From: Piper betle
Taxonomy: Eukaryota; Streptophyta; Magnoliopsida; Piperales; Piperaceae
DNA: 64,000 nucleotides
Assembly (NCBI GenBank): GCA_033002965.1
Contig: JAURVB010001674.1
Coordinates: 1 to 64,000 of the forward strand
Direction: 5' to 3'
The notes below the pieces were generated by a model, which saw only the letters and a list, made by a program, of their open reading frames with translations, had not been told where the DNA came from and did no database searches. Positions 49,581 through 63,028 of the stretch are shown one piece after another (within the stretch, counting starts at the first letter, position 1; each line of letters begins with the position of its first letter). Both the position numbers and the translations under genes were made by a program.

Positions 49581-51547
49581 TCAAAACTGTTTGAGAACAT
49601 CTATATATCTATCTATATATAAAGAGATTGCCGCCATGAAAACTATATATACAAATATGATATGTGTGGGAGCATGCAGAGAAATATGTATTCAGAAAAA
49701 ATAAGTATCGGCTAATTTGATCAGAATTGCTGGTTTCGTTAAAATGTTTTCTTTTCCTTGCCCGCTTCTGGGTTGAGAATTTGAGATTTCCATGGTTTTC
49801 TGTTTTGCTTTTGCTGGTACAGAGTTGAAGAGGATTGTGGAGAATGGAGGCTCTTTCCATTGTTTATATGCATTCGCTGGGATCAATTTATTTATTTATT
49901 TTTTGAAAATGCCGTAAGAACTTGCTTAATTTGAACCTTTTTTTAATTTGATTTTATAATTTGTGTTGTGTTTATTCCGCATTAAATTTAGAATTTACCG
50001 GTAATTTATATATAAATTAATAAAAAAAATTTATTCATTTGATTAAGAGAACCCTTTATAAGTTTGTTTGCCTAACCATGGTATCACAGCCTAATAATCT
50101 AAATATTTAAAAATATTTTTTTGTGAATCATTATTAGAACCGAAAACTGATGAACTAGTAAATTTTATATTTGGCTGATCTAACAAAAGTTTCAATTTGG
50201 TCCTACAATTAATAATGAAATCTATATTTGGCCCAGATTCAACAGAACGTTTTAATTTGATTTCATAATCAGAAAACCCAGAAAATTCATTTTTATGGCT
50301 ACTCACTAAATTTGATATTTAGTTAATTTAAGGAATGAGGAGCCCGAGAGACACATTTTTCATGACTCGAGAATGGCTAATTATATGTTTTTCTCGTGAA
50401 CCATTGACATTAATATTTGGCAGACATTTAATTTAACCATGTTTTCAATTCTATTCTATTCTATAATAGAAAAATCATTTTATAGCAAATCAATAAGCCT
50501 GATATTTGGCTAATTTAATGACAATTTCAATTCGCCTCTACAGTAATGGGAAGCTAAAAAACAATGAGAAGCATAAATGGCTTGGGTGCTTTTTCTAGTA
50601 AATCATCAGAGTTAATTTTTTTTCCAAGCATCAGAATTAATATTTGATCCAGATTTAAGGAGGGTTTCAATTTGATTCTATAATAAAGAGAACCCAAAAA
50701 AAAAACATTCTTACTAAATTTGCTATTTGCCCGGTTTCAATTTCCATTATATATTGTATAATGGTGGGGCCAAAAAATACATTTTTCATGGATAGGGGTG
50801 TTTTAATTTCAATTTGGTTCTATGATAATGACAGTCAAAACAACTTTTTTTATTGTTAATCGCTTCAATTGATATGTGAATAACTTGTTAAGATTTATCA
50901 GCTGTTTTTTTGTGGGCTTACATTTACTAACTATGATATAATAATTTATATACATTTTAAATATGTCATTGTTTGAGTTAGTATTGAACCGATTCGAATT
51001 AGTCACACTTCTATTTGTCTTTTCTTTACTTGTCATAATACCGCGGAAAGAGCTTACAATCTAATTTATATGAACTCTGCAAAATGTTACGCTACACACT
51101 CGTTAAATAATAAAATAAATTATAATAATTTAATATTTTATATAAAAGTTCTTTTTTATTTTAAAAATAGATCTTAATTAAATGAAGGGATACTTATAAT
51201 AATTTAATTTGTTATTTTTTTATTTTTATTGAAGTTTAATTAATTAAAACTTTTACTTTTAATGAGAAGTTAGTATTAAATTCTCCTTTTATTAATATAA
51301 AAATAAAATAGGTATCATTACTGTAGGTTCTTACTGGTATAAGTTGTCACTTTGAAAATTTACCATGCGCATGATCTTCTTCAATGTTCTACGCATCACT
51401 ATCACCAGACATGGTTAGAAACATTTCATTACGGTGCTCTGTCATGTCTCCTCTCAACATTATCTAAAAACATGCACTCTTCATCTTTATCAAGAAGCTC
51501 ATTACCTTACTATTGAACACAGTTGAATTATCTCATACCTTGAACAA

Positions 51548-51576
51548 GATATATATATATATATATACCCACAATG
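51548..51576. repeat. (AT)n microsatellite
   Basis: An uninterrupted run of alternating A and T about 28 bases long in AT-rich intergenic DNA. Likely polymorphic in length. Confidence 0.85.
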
Positions 51577-52044
51577 TTAAGGTTCACAAACAGGGATCTG
51601 TTCTGCTATAATTTGGATCATGGTTCATGACTAGTTATGTTAATAGGAAATTAAACATGTCCAAGCTGGTCATTTTTATGTCATTGTTCTGTACTGTTCA
51701 TTGTAGTGAGACTCGTATATGTTGGGCAGCTTTCCTTTTCCACGAACACTTACTAGATAGCAAAGAAGTTTATAGTTATGGTTGAGAGTGAACATTTTCG
51801 AACGGTTTGGCACAAGAATTTTGCAATATATCATCTCAAACGAAATTGAAACTTAACAGATTTATATTTTTTTATGGTGTTTGGACGTGATAGAAAATTT
51901 TATCATGAATTTTGATTTATTAGAATTATTAAAAATATCATAGCTTATAAAATAATATTTGACACATATAATTGTTTTTAAAAATTATAATGATATTATA
52001 AAAAAATAAAACAGGAGGGAGCAGTAGAGGAGGCACAAGAATAT

Positions 52045-52085
52045 GGGGAGGGGTTGGGGTGGGGAAGAGGAGGGGAGGGGAGGGG
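52045..52085 (+). other. G-run cluster with G-quadruplex potential
   Basis: Seven runs of four G within about 41 bases, separated by one to seven bases, on the plus strand in otherwise AT-rich DNA. The spacing satisfies the usual G4 pattern several times over. No gene start lies nearby, so no regulatory role is implied. Confidence 0.7.
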
Positions 52086-55000
52086 ACATGATGGGACAGA
52101 ATGCGACGATCATGAAAAAAAATTGAGGTCTACTTTTAATTTTTTTTCTAACGTTTTATATAAAAACAATAAAAATGTCTTTAACGTTTTTAATTTGTTA
52201 GTATTTCATCAAACACTAGATTTAGTCGTTGTTTCTAAATTGTTTTCTTTTTTATTATAATATAAGTATAGAATAATGCAACCAAGCGCTTTATTATACT
52301 AAAAAAATAACATAAAAGGGAAGTACTTAATTCGGGGACATGATATCCAACAAAAACTCAACAAATATTATCAAGTTATTTCTTACATTGTTTCAAAGAA
52401 AAATGTTTGACTCTTATATTAATTAATCATACATATCCTATGTTGGTCATGGTCTGGCTGCAATTTAGGCAGACATACCCCAAAAATGTAAGAGTGGGGT
52501 GGCATCACAATCCAATACATCGACTCTTGCCATTGATCACTAGTTTTTATGCATTGTAATGATTGGGTCCAAGCAAAATTAAGCTTCATTGTCCATCTCC
52601 CAATTAAGAAAATTGACACACTCCATGAATTATTTTTTATTATGTACAATTTTTCTTCTTCTCCGTTCCCAATCCATAAGGAGGTAGCTATTTCTCGTGG
52701 AAGTAGCAACCCATTCCTTGAAATAAGTTATTCTACAAAGCATGTTATATTCATGTAAAGCTACTAAATAAAATTTTTATTATTATTTATAATTGCATAA
52801 ATTTTAGTTTAAGATCTACGAAGAATGTAGGGTCAGTATGCACTACTATGTTGCGAATAATTAGGTGACAAATGACATCAAATTCGCTACGTTTTGTCAA
52901 AGTAAAATTGCAGCACCAAAAAAAATGTAATTATTGGCTGTGGAAGGGGGTGCAAACTCATGCCACCATCCTATAATGTCAAATGTGAGGGCTTGACCTT
53001 GGCCTCAATTGGAAACAAGCGTGATTTCTTCCTCATCATCATTCCCCACTTTGGATCTTCTAACTCAACATCGCATGGTTTGATGTACAAAATGGTTGAA
53101 TATACATTCTGCTTGGTCTCGGCCATTAGTTTCTAATAATTATCATTTTAGTTTTTGTAAAATTTTGTTCAGTGGAAATTTTTTTGTGAACCTTAAAAGT
53201 AGATTAATTCTAGCTCAATTGATTCAAATTTCCCCGATCTTTTGAAGAGTTTTTCTCCTGCATCAGTCAGGTCTTGTATTATATGTTTGGTTATTGGTAT
53301 CAAGTTGAAATTCACAGTCCGTCGGCTAAGACTTCCCACATTTTTACATTATAAGTTGTTGAATAAGTAAAGATACAATATAGAGTGGGAAGTGCTGGGC
53401 GTTCGGTGACAAAAATTTTCCTAGTGGATTGATCGGCAAATTTTAACTTGTTGGCATCTCCGACTCTTGAGTGGGGTTTTCGGTAAAAAACATTCGATTT
53501 AAGTCGATTCAAATTTATTATTTGGGAAATTATATTGTATTTTTTACTCGGGATGCATGATATTTGTTAATAAAACGAAAAAAATGAAGATATTATATAT
53601 TGGTACAAGACCTTCAAAATTGTTTCAAGCATCCATGAATCCCATCCTACAGAAGTGCAAAGATATACCATCATCAGCGTCAACCAACGTCGACAAATTA
53701 GAATATGTAGCATTTTTATGTTCTTTGTAAATACAAAGATCAGCCAATATAAGAAAATTTCGGGGGTAATTGTTAACTTAAATATAAGTTAATAAGAAAT
53801 TTTTATTCTTTAAAATAAAATTTTAATTAAAAAGATCTCGTGAAACATATCTTTTAAGAGCCCACGGGCCCAACAACCATGTTTATCAAAATCTAGAGTT
53901 TAAAATTGGTACGTTCGAAGCAAAAGTGAACGAGTGATGAAACATAGGCTACATCTACGCTTATAAAACATGGCATGTAACCGAATCAAAAGACCGAGCA
54001 AAAACAGAATGAATTTCCTACATGACTTACTATATACAACTATGCTCCATTCGAAAACATCCAGCACACTTCTATTATCTCGTAACCATTCAATCACTTC
54101 TCCAAACAAATCCGCAACTTGAACCATCTCTGCTAGCTAGCATAGAGAACATTGTCTAATCTATTCCAATTCCCTTCCACCGAATTTTGTATCATTAAAT
54201 CTACTCCCTATGGAAAAACTAAGTAACCAGTGTCGAATATTGGTACAGAGAAGAGGATAGGCAATCAAGAACTCCGAGCCGGAAAGGATGTCATCGACGG
54301 TATTTTATTTAAGTCGTCCACATTAAAAAAAGGGGGACATTTGTGTCTGAGTTGTGTCCGAGCAAAGCCCATGTTGGCATGACAGCATGGGAGTATAATG
54401 TAAATAAATTATATAAAAATCTTAAAATAATTAGTTTTATTAATCTTACTTATATTTAATATATTTTATATACAAAGTAATATTAAGTTAATTTGTTTAT
54501 GGACAATATAATTTAAGTATTACATAACCGTGGTTATTTTGAATTGAGCCAGATCCTCCTTCCTCTCTCATAAATAAGAAAATAAAAGAAAATTAATTAT
54601 ATATGGAGAGCACATTCACACACAGTCGGACACTTAACAATCATAATTAACATAAACATGTCGTGCTTTATAATTATAAAAATAAATAAATTTCATATAA
54701 ATTTTGAAGTTTCTTAATTAAAGAAAGTGTGGATATATTTTTGCCAAAGAAAATGATTAGTTGTAAGGTCTTACATCCAATATTTACTATAAGACTCAAT
54801 AATCAACTAGATAAGTATGAATAATAGTACTCATTTATTAATAAAAAATTAAAACTACCATTGATTATATTTAATAAAGGATGATTTACTTACACCAAAT
54901 TGGGTCTTAGAGCCAATAACCATATAATAGATTACCACTACTTTTGCCAATATTGCAAACTATTTTTTTTGTTTGAGACTGAACAAATTTGTTTTCATCA

Positions 55001-55224
55001 TTGAATCATGAATTGGGGTAATAGTATCCTCACTACCACTAATTTTTCGATTTATAATTTTTTTACTGCAACAGAAGACACTGTGCATCATTTTGGATGA
55101 GAAACAAAAAGGTACTCGTGAGAATTTTTATTTTTCAATCATCTCTATTTTTTGTAAAGAGGATGGTACGAAATTTTCCTCACATACAATGATTAAAATA
55201 CCCCTCTAAGGTGACAGAGTAAAC

Positions 55225-55826
55225 TAGGGCTAGGTAGTAGATGAGTCGAGTCGAGTTTTGCCCGATTAAAACTGTGCTCATTCGATAAACGAATTGAGTT
55301 TTGAGTTATATGATTTCAAGTCTAATTATTTTAGTTTGAATTTCAGTCGAGCCTGATTGAGTTCGAGTCGAATATCGGTCTTGTTCGAATTTTATCACCA
55401 CAAATTTGAAGATCTAAATTATTTTCTATAATACAATATTTTATTTTTATTTTTTTGTAAAAATATAAATGACACTATTCATAATTTATAGCCATATAAT
55501 GATTAATGGATTGATTTGATTTAATACTTTTTATACCAAATTATTATTTTTAATGTCATATTATCTATGTATTATTAAAGAAAAAATATCTAAAATTTTA
55601 TATTAGACATTAAGTTAATTTAAAATATTAAGTTAATTCGAACAGAGTTACGAGCCAAGCAGAGTTTTTTAGATTAGAATCGTGTTGAATTTAATACAGC
55701 TTAAAACCGACTCTAACATAATTGGGTAGAGTGAATATTTTTAAGGTGAAAGATTGATTCAAAGCTTAAAATTAACGAAGTCGAGTAGTAAAAACTATCG
55801 AGTTAACTCTCTCGTTGCCAGCCCTA
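55225..55826. mobile_element. hAT-like non-autonomous element next to the UBP6 start
   Basis: The left end TAGGGCTAGGTAG is matched by the right end TTGCCAGCCCTA in inverted orientation, similar to plant hAT ends of the TAGGGCTGGCAA type. Both sides are flanked by GTAAAC, a probable target-site duplication (six bases clear; hAT usually gives eight). The 602-base interior is AT-rich, holds many TCGAGTC and GAATT words and has no transposase. It ends 107 bases before the UBP6 start codon. Confidence 0.7.
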
Positions 55827-55932
55827 GTAAACCTTTTGGAAGGCCCCAGCAGCAATCTTTCTCGTTCCCGATTCTGCAAGCAAACCCCCGCCCCACACTC
55901 TTCCCCGCTGAAAAGCTCCAATCTTTGCAGCC

Positions 55933-58900
55933 ATGCCGACAGGTTCTCTCCTCCGTCTTCATCCCTTGCCTTGGTTTCTTGTCTTTCTCTCATTCGTTCC
56001 TTTGCCGGTGAATCGGTTCCATTTTATGTTGTCGTGCATGAAGTAGATGTTAAATTCCGAATTGAAACAGCTAGCCTGCTTTAGAACTGTGTATTGGATC
56101 TGGTTTTCTTTTTTAAAGCTGTTGTTGAGGCATCGGTGGGGTTTTTTGTTATGTGTTGCATTGGATAGAGTGTGAATTTGCGATTCTAAAGTTGTGCGTG
56201 TTTGTTGAATTTCACAGATTATATGTATGTGTAGCGTTTTATGGGCATATACATATGGTGTATTTTTTTAATGCGTTTGATTTGAGTGGGAGACAGTTGA
56301 AGATCGGTGAATCATCGGTTGTGCTGCAAGTGCAGGATGCAACTTTGAACTGTTTGTAGATGATTTATCTGGTTTGAGGAGTGGGCGAAGAGGGAAGACG
56401 GATACGATCTTGCTGAGTTTTAAGACGAATTCTGATGTGTGATGTGTGGATTGAAGATCTGATTTCCGATTAAAAGAAGTGCTAGAAGAATTGAGGAGGA
56501 TTTTAGAGGACAAGAGGAAGATTGGGGATGAACTGAGGAAGAAGAGAGATGGAGAGGAGGGGTTAGAAGAATATTATTAACTCCCTTTTTATTCAAGCTT
56601 TCATCTTCCTAGTTTTCTATTTTCTTTTTTCCTTCTTTTCGTTCCTTTTATTTTCTTCCTCTTCCATACAACCAACTTGACAATTATCATCCCCTCGGCC
56701 TTCCACACCCCTTACATGTATTTATCCAATATAATCCAACCACTTAGGAGACCGGAGCAGCTCTTGTGAGTGTGTGAGCAGGATTTGGTGAACCCTCACG
56801 AGTTTATTGGTCAATATCAAGTTGGAGCCCTGATTTGGAAAGAATGATTGAATTTCAATTGATAACTTGAGATTCCTGAAATAGTTGAAATCGGATGGAA
56901 TTTGAGAAAGGATTGCGTTTGGGAGTTAAAAATCCTCAATCACAAGTATTTCAGTAATAACAGGCAATCAATTGTTATTTCAGTATGGAAACACTAATAA
57001 CCCACCAATGCTTAATGCTTGTGCATTGCCGGGTCCCCAGCCTGAATAAGGGAGGTTTGAGAGGTTCATGTTAGGAAGGTCATCTGGTCGTCAAAACTTT
57101 GTCATTTGTTATTACATGGATTAGAATCCATGTCTCCAACCCTTTTTGGGATAAAGGTGGAAGGAGATGAAGAAAGAAATGGTCGATAATTTCACAACTG
57201 TTTAGATATAGTGCTCTTTGAATTTTAACGGAATTCTAATTTTCGTTTAAAGATTGATTTTCTACAGATCTCTAACTACATGATTCTCAAATACTGCATA
57301 CAGTGAGTGTTAAGTGGCAAAAGGAGGTATTTCCAGCAGTCGAAATTGACACAAGTCTGCCACCTTTAGTGTTCAAAGGCCAATTATATGATCTGACTGG
57401 AGTTCCCCCAGAAAGGCAGAAGATTATGGTTAAAGGTGGCTTATTGAAGGTAAGTATATTGAAGCTTTGATGCATCGGCATATTGGAGTTCCAGGAGAAG
57501 TGCTCAAAGTTTTTACTTTTTCAATGTAGAATGCCCGAGTTGTTTGTGTTACAGCTATTGCCTCATTCTTAAAAATCACTACTTCTTGGCTGTAAATGCA
57601 GGACGATGCAGATTGGTCAACAGTTGGAGTTAAAGATGTATGTATCGAGCATTTTTTCCTTACTGTATTCTACTTTTCTTTTAGCCTCTCTTTTTTAGCT
57701 TCTGTGGCCAATGAGTTTGTTAAGATTTGTAATTGGGCCTGAAGCTCTGGTTCAAACCAGTTTACAACTGATTGACCTGATAACACTCAAATCTGGCCGT
57801 ACATGAATTCTGCCTTGACCACAGTTGTACCTGAAGCTGATTGGTTCTACCAAAAGACCACTGTTTTATGTACTTCTTTGCAAACCTGTGTAAGAGACTT
57901 GGATTATTTCATTTACTTTTATCAGATTCGATCCAAACCCACCTAACTTGTTTAGAGAGTTGGGTGGAATTACCCACCCTGTTGATTAGGATTTACACCT
58001 ATTACGTCTAGACCCTACCTAAGCCAGTTTTGGGCCACTGAACTCACCTAATCTGTTAAGAAGCAATTTTCAGGCTAACGATTTATGTGCTATTTTTGGT
58101 CTTTTTAATGTCAAGGATCAGGATTTCATTTTAGACCTGTTAAGACTAGACCGTTAGTGTGTTATGGTGATAATATTTAAGGGTAGGGTATGATTTGTTT
58201 GATGTTTCCTTGGACGTATTTAAAAGTCCCATGGTATATTTTTTGGTTTGCTTCATCTATCTACCCTCTTGTAAACTAACTTTTGGACTAAAAATCTTGA
58301 GGCATGTTTGTCTACTATAACCATTTAGCTTGTTCTTGAGTCCTTATCAACTGTTTTTCCCATTTTATAGCCAAGTATCAAAGTTCTCTCTTTAGGTGTT
58401 CCAGTTCAGTATTTTATACCCTTTCAAACTTCTCAATGCTAAACATGGATTTCCATTCAGCCCTATGTGTGCCCAATACCCTCCATTTAGTACATTTTTC
58501 TACAAAAAAATCTCTTGGTTGTATGATATGCAAAACTTTTTTCTTCCAGGGTCAAAGATTAATGATGATGGGAACTTCCGATGAAATTGTCAAAGCACCA
58601 GAAAAGGGCGTCATCTTCATGGAAGACCTTCCTGAGGAGGAGCAAGCAGTGGCTGTGGTATGTGCTTATAACTTCACTATATGATTGCAATACCATAGAA
58701 TGCTTATTTGCTGGCTCGTTTTGCATATTATTTTTTTTATTTTATTTTATAGGGAAAATCTTTGTTGTAATTAGAGTAAGTTTGTTTATTGATTGACATG
58801 TCTTATCCTTTGCAAGGGTCATTCTGCTGGTTTGTTTAATCTTGGAAATACCTGCTACATGAACTCCACCTTGCAGTGTTTGCATTCAGTCCCTGAACTG

Positions 58901-61900
58901 AAGTCTGCTTTGTCAGGGTATTCTTCTTTTCCTTGCTCCTTATTGATGTTATTAACTATTTCAAGTTTTTTTTCTAATATACTTTACAACTTCTTGGTGA
59001 ATCAGCTACAATCAATCAAGTAGGAGTGGTGACTTAGATCAACCCTCACATTTTCTGACAATAGCAACACGTGATCTTTTCAATGAGCTTGATAGGAATG
59101 CTAAACCTGTTGCCCCAATGCATTTTTGGATGGTTAGTCTTTCCATTCACTTGTAGTCTTCCAGTCATAGAAATTTGTTCCTTTGATTTGATTCCTCTAT
59201 GATTCTTCCCATCTGCTTTTCACTATAATAATCAGACTACCTTTTTAATAGACATTACGGAAGAAGTTTCCTCAGTTTGGTCAGCAGCATAATGGAGCCT
59301 TCATGCAGCAGGTATTGTATGTTCTTGTTTATTTTGGGTCTGTGATTGCCAAGTTATACTACTTCCTATATTTAAATTTTTGAATTGATTAATAACACGG
59401 CTTTTTAATGATAACCCAGGATGCTGAGGAATGCTGGACCCAACTTATGTACACACTTTCACAATCTTTAAAGACAACGGAACCGAGGTATCTGCCATTT
59501 ATTATTATTTGTAATGAACTTTAAACACACATTGATATTCTGGAGGAGTATATTGTATGCTAGCTGTCCACTGGGGAAATCTTGATCGGCATAATAGCTT
59601 GATAAATTGTAAATGATTATGAAACTAGCAGGTTAAGTGAAATTTGTGGCGTGAAACTTGCAGCAGCAGATATTGTTGTGTAGTGGAAGAATCTAGTCCT
59701 CAGTGGCATCATGACGCATGTTAAATTGTGTGCAGGGAAAATACTGAGCCTGTGAATGCTCTTTTTGGAATTGAACTTGTTAGCAGGTAGGGTTTTTGTT
59801 TGTTGTACTTAGTATACTTGCCTGAATTTCATTATTTTTCACCAATTCCCTAAGTCTTTACTCCTTGGAGATGGTTTTTCTCCATTCAATGTTACAGATC
59901 ATTATTTGTCACTAAAATCCACTAAAAGGTGTAATTGTAGCAGTGAATTTTTATTTTAATGGTGATAAAACTAACAGTTGTTCCTTTACCTTTTATCACT
60001 GTCAGAATTCATTGTGCTGAAAGTGGGGAGGAAAGTACAGAGACGGAATCTGTTTACTCACTAAAATGTCACATTTCTCACGAGGTCAACCATTTGCATG
60101 AAGGGCTAAAACATGTAATATCCCCATTCTTCTTGAAACACTTTAATTAGTTGATGAGATTTGACGTAGAAACTGTATGAGAGTCAGATTCAGAGTAGAT
60201 ACGACCATAGGATAATTGTCATCTGCGTAGAAATTATGCCAATAAAAACATGGACATAACTTTTGGACCAACAGATATAAGCACGTGTAGCTTTGCCTGT
60301 ATGGTGGCTCTTGTTTGCTACCAATATCATAACTATTCAACGTTCCATGTCATCTTATCAGCCAGACGGAAAGTCAAGGTCCCTTGAAGTTAAAAAGTAA
60401 TTGCAAGGTTTTTTAAAGAAATTTGTTGTGTGCAGGGCCTGAAGTCTGATTTAGAGAAATTGTCTCCTTCCTTGGGCCGTACTGTTGTCTATTTGAAAGA
60501 ATCTCGTATCAATTCTTTGCCCAAGTATACATCTATCACTTGCTGTGTTTTCTATGTTGTAAAATTCTATGGCGTTCTAAATTATTCCATAATTGTAACA
60601 GTGTCTATCTTGGAAAAAAAATTGTAATACTGTCCTCTCTTTATACATGCTTTTCAGGTATTTGACTGTTCAGTTTGTCCGCTTTTTCTGGAAACGAGAA
60701 TCAAATCAGAAGGCAAAAGATTTTAAGAGTAAGCATGTCAAGCTGTATATAGATTGGCAATTTTTTTTCATCATATATTTCATTTCCCATGTTCATGTTG
60801 GCAACTTCAAATTCAGTAACCATTCTTAAAACTAATTGTGTTTTATACATGGATAGATTTCATTCGCACAGATTTTAGTCATGGGTTTTCATTCATATTT
60901 TTTAATTAATAATCATTCTATGATGTCTATCCTCTGACAAGTATGTTAAATTGCATTTTTATTTAATGCCTATTGATGGTTACCCCAGTGAGGGCATCCA
61001 TGGTAAAAACTTTTTGACTTTGTTTTTGCATGGGTTTTGTGATCAATATAAGTGAAAAAATCAAATGTAAAATCAATTCTGCTGATCTCACCTTGTTGGG
61101 ATAGGGCTTAAATTATGTGGTTGATGATTGAAGCATGTTGCATGTTTCTATTGCTTTGATATTGATCTCTCTTTAAGCTTTCGTTATCCTTGTATTTGCC
61201 TGCAAATGAGCCATTTTTCTTCTCATTCTAGAAAGTAGACTATCCATTGGAGTTGGATGTTTATGACCTCTGTTCAGACAGTCTTCGAGAAAACTTCAAG
61301 CTCCACGCCAGGTAGCATTTTCATCTATTCAAATGCGATATCTGTTATTTTTGATCAGGAGGTAGGTTTTGTAAAATGTTCTTGGTGCTTTGCATTATTT
61401 GCCTTCACGAATGAAGATATTAAGGGACAGAGAAAATGCCAAGCTTGGTCTGAAAGAGGATGGCAAAAAGAACAGCTTAAAAGACAATGACGTTGTGATG
61501 CAAGGAGCAGAGGTATGAGCAATTACGATCTTTTTGTGAATCTTCTATCTATAAGGTGCATTTAATTCATAGTGCTCAGTATGCATTTCAAGTTTATTTT
61601 TCTTTGTATATGCTTTCTGTATGATGACAGTTGCATCGAAATGAGTGTCTTTTTTTCTGAATCAGTTTTTTGAAGATGAATTTAAGCTCGGTTATCATTA
61701 GTTTGACTGGGTTGAGTTTGGAGAAACAAGTAATTTTGTTTGTACTATTCTGCTAAATGGTCCCCTTAATTTTAGCATATTAAGGAAGACCACTTTTCTA
61801 ATCAAGGATAATACTGAGGTTATAAGTGTACACCTAAGTTTGCCAAAATTCTCTGTGGATTTGTATGAGATCTGTTGCAAAGAATGTGAGTTTTTGTGGA

Positions 61901-63028
61901 TAAAAGTGGTTGATTAATTCCATTAACGATACTCAAATGTTAGTTGTAGAAGTATAATAATGTTGTAAAACAAAAGTTTGTTTTTGGAGTATATTTCATG
62001 GCTTGTCTGTCTTCAGGCATCCTCTGGGAAAGTGAGCAGCAACCAGGAGAAGCGAAACCTGAAGGTAAGCAATCCTTTCTATCTTTGCCGTTTACCTTAA
62101 TTTCTTCAATTCAGTTTGAACGAATTATTGTGCTTGAATGAACATGTATCAAGTGAATGTGTAATAGCTTCCATTTTGTGGCTTCTTTTGTGTCAAATGT
62201 CTATAAAGAAATGTGGTGGAGGATGGTATATTTACATGGCTAGTGGATGCTTAAAAATTGGTTAACAAACCAATTTTTTCATTTGCAAGTTTAATTTTTT
62301 TGGGCAAGTGTGCCTTCCTATATCTGTACTACTCACCAAAAAGAACTGTTATAGGCAAAATGTGTCTAGTGCCTAAATAGCGCATTTAGTTTTTTTATTT
62401 TCACAATTGAGTGTGCTCAATTTGCTTGCTTTTTTGTAGATATTCCAACTTTTTTAAGATGTAGAGCTGTCTGTTTTCCCCAATTTTCGAAAGTTAATTA
62501 TCTCCCAGCCTTCGCTTTTTGCAAGTAGTTAAGTGGTAAAGCTGTCACTGGCATGGAAATTGTACTGTTATGCCTTATTTTTTATTGTTTCTCTTATCCT
62601 TGACAGGCGAATCTGCTGATAAGCAAATGCACTTGACTGGTATATATGAGTTGGTTGCTGTGTTGACGCACAAGGGTCGTAGTGCTGACTCTGGTCACTA
62701 TGTTGCGTGGGTTAAGCAGGAAAAGGTGAGGCCTTCTTCTCATGGCTCACTGAGAGTAAATTCTTCCCAATTTGTTTCTTCCCAGATGACTTAATAGTTC
62801 GTTTGTACCAGGGGACTGGATCCAATTCGATGATGATCATCCTATTCTACAAAGGGAGGATGACATTACAAAGCTCTCTGGAGGAGGTACAACTGTGTTT
62901 GCATTTATGTTGATCCTGTTTCCGGTAAAAATTTCTTCATTGCAACTTATGAAGAATTGCAATATGTTTCAGGCGATTGGCACATGGCATACATTTGCAT
63001 GTACAAAGCACGCGTGGTCTACTCTTGA
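55933..63028 (+). CDS. UBP6: Ubiquitin carboxyl-terminal hydrolase 6 type (UBP6/USP14), 18 exons, three frameshifts
   Basis: Exons: 55933-55942, 57304-57449, 57602-57637, 58550-58657, 58817-58917, 59006-59132, 59252-59311, 59420-59487, 59736-59786, 60006-60114, 60436-60524, 60658-60728, 61232-61311, 61425-61512, 62017-62064, 62607-62725, 62812-62886 and 62973-63028. The order is a ubiquitin-like domain (about 1-75), then a USP domain with the catalytic Cys box GNTCYMN (Cys about 113) and the His box GHYVAWV (His about 428). UBP6 docks on the proteasome through the ubiquitin-like part and trims ubiquitin chains. One base is extra in an A-run in exon 12 (60715-60718). One is missing in exon 15 (near 62,047) and one in a G-run at the start of exon 17 (62811-62814). 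Discounting them gives about 480 residues, the family's usual length, with every splice phase consistent. Confidence 0.9.

Larger units (their letters stand above)
49581..55224. other. Long gene-free AT-rich region
   Basis: It begins with the Dof 3' untranslated region. From about 49,900 to 51,300 are repeated phrases of the type TTTGATTCTATAAT and GCTAATTTAA, suggesting an old degenerate repeat. There is an AT microsatellite at 51548-51576 and a G-run cluster at 52045-52085. The rest shows decayed repeat words only. No coding region is supported. Confidence 0.55.

Noticed and set aside
49066..49584. 172-codon minus-strand frame and 172-codon plus frame across the Dof gene
   Set aside because: High-GC shadows of the Dof exon in wrong frames.
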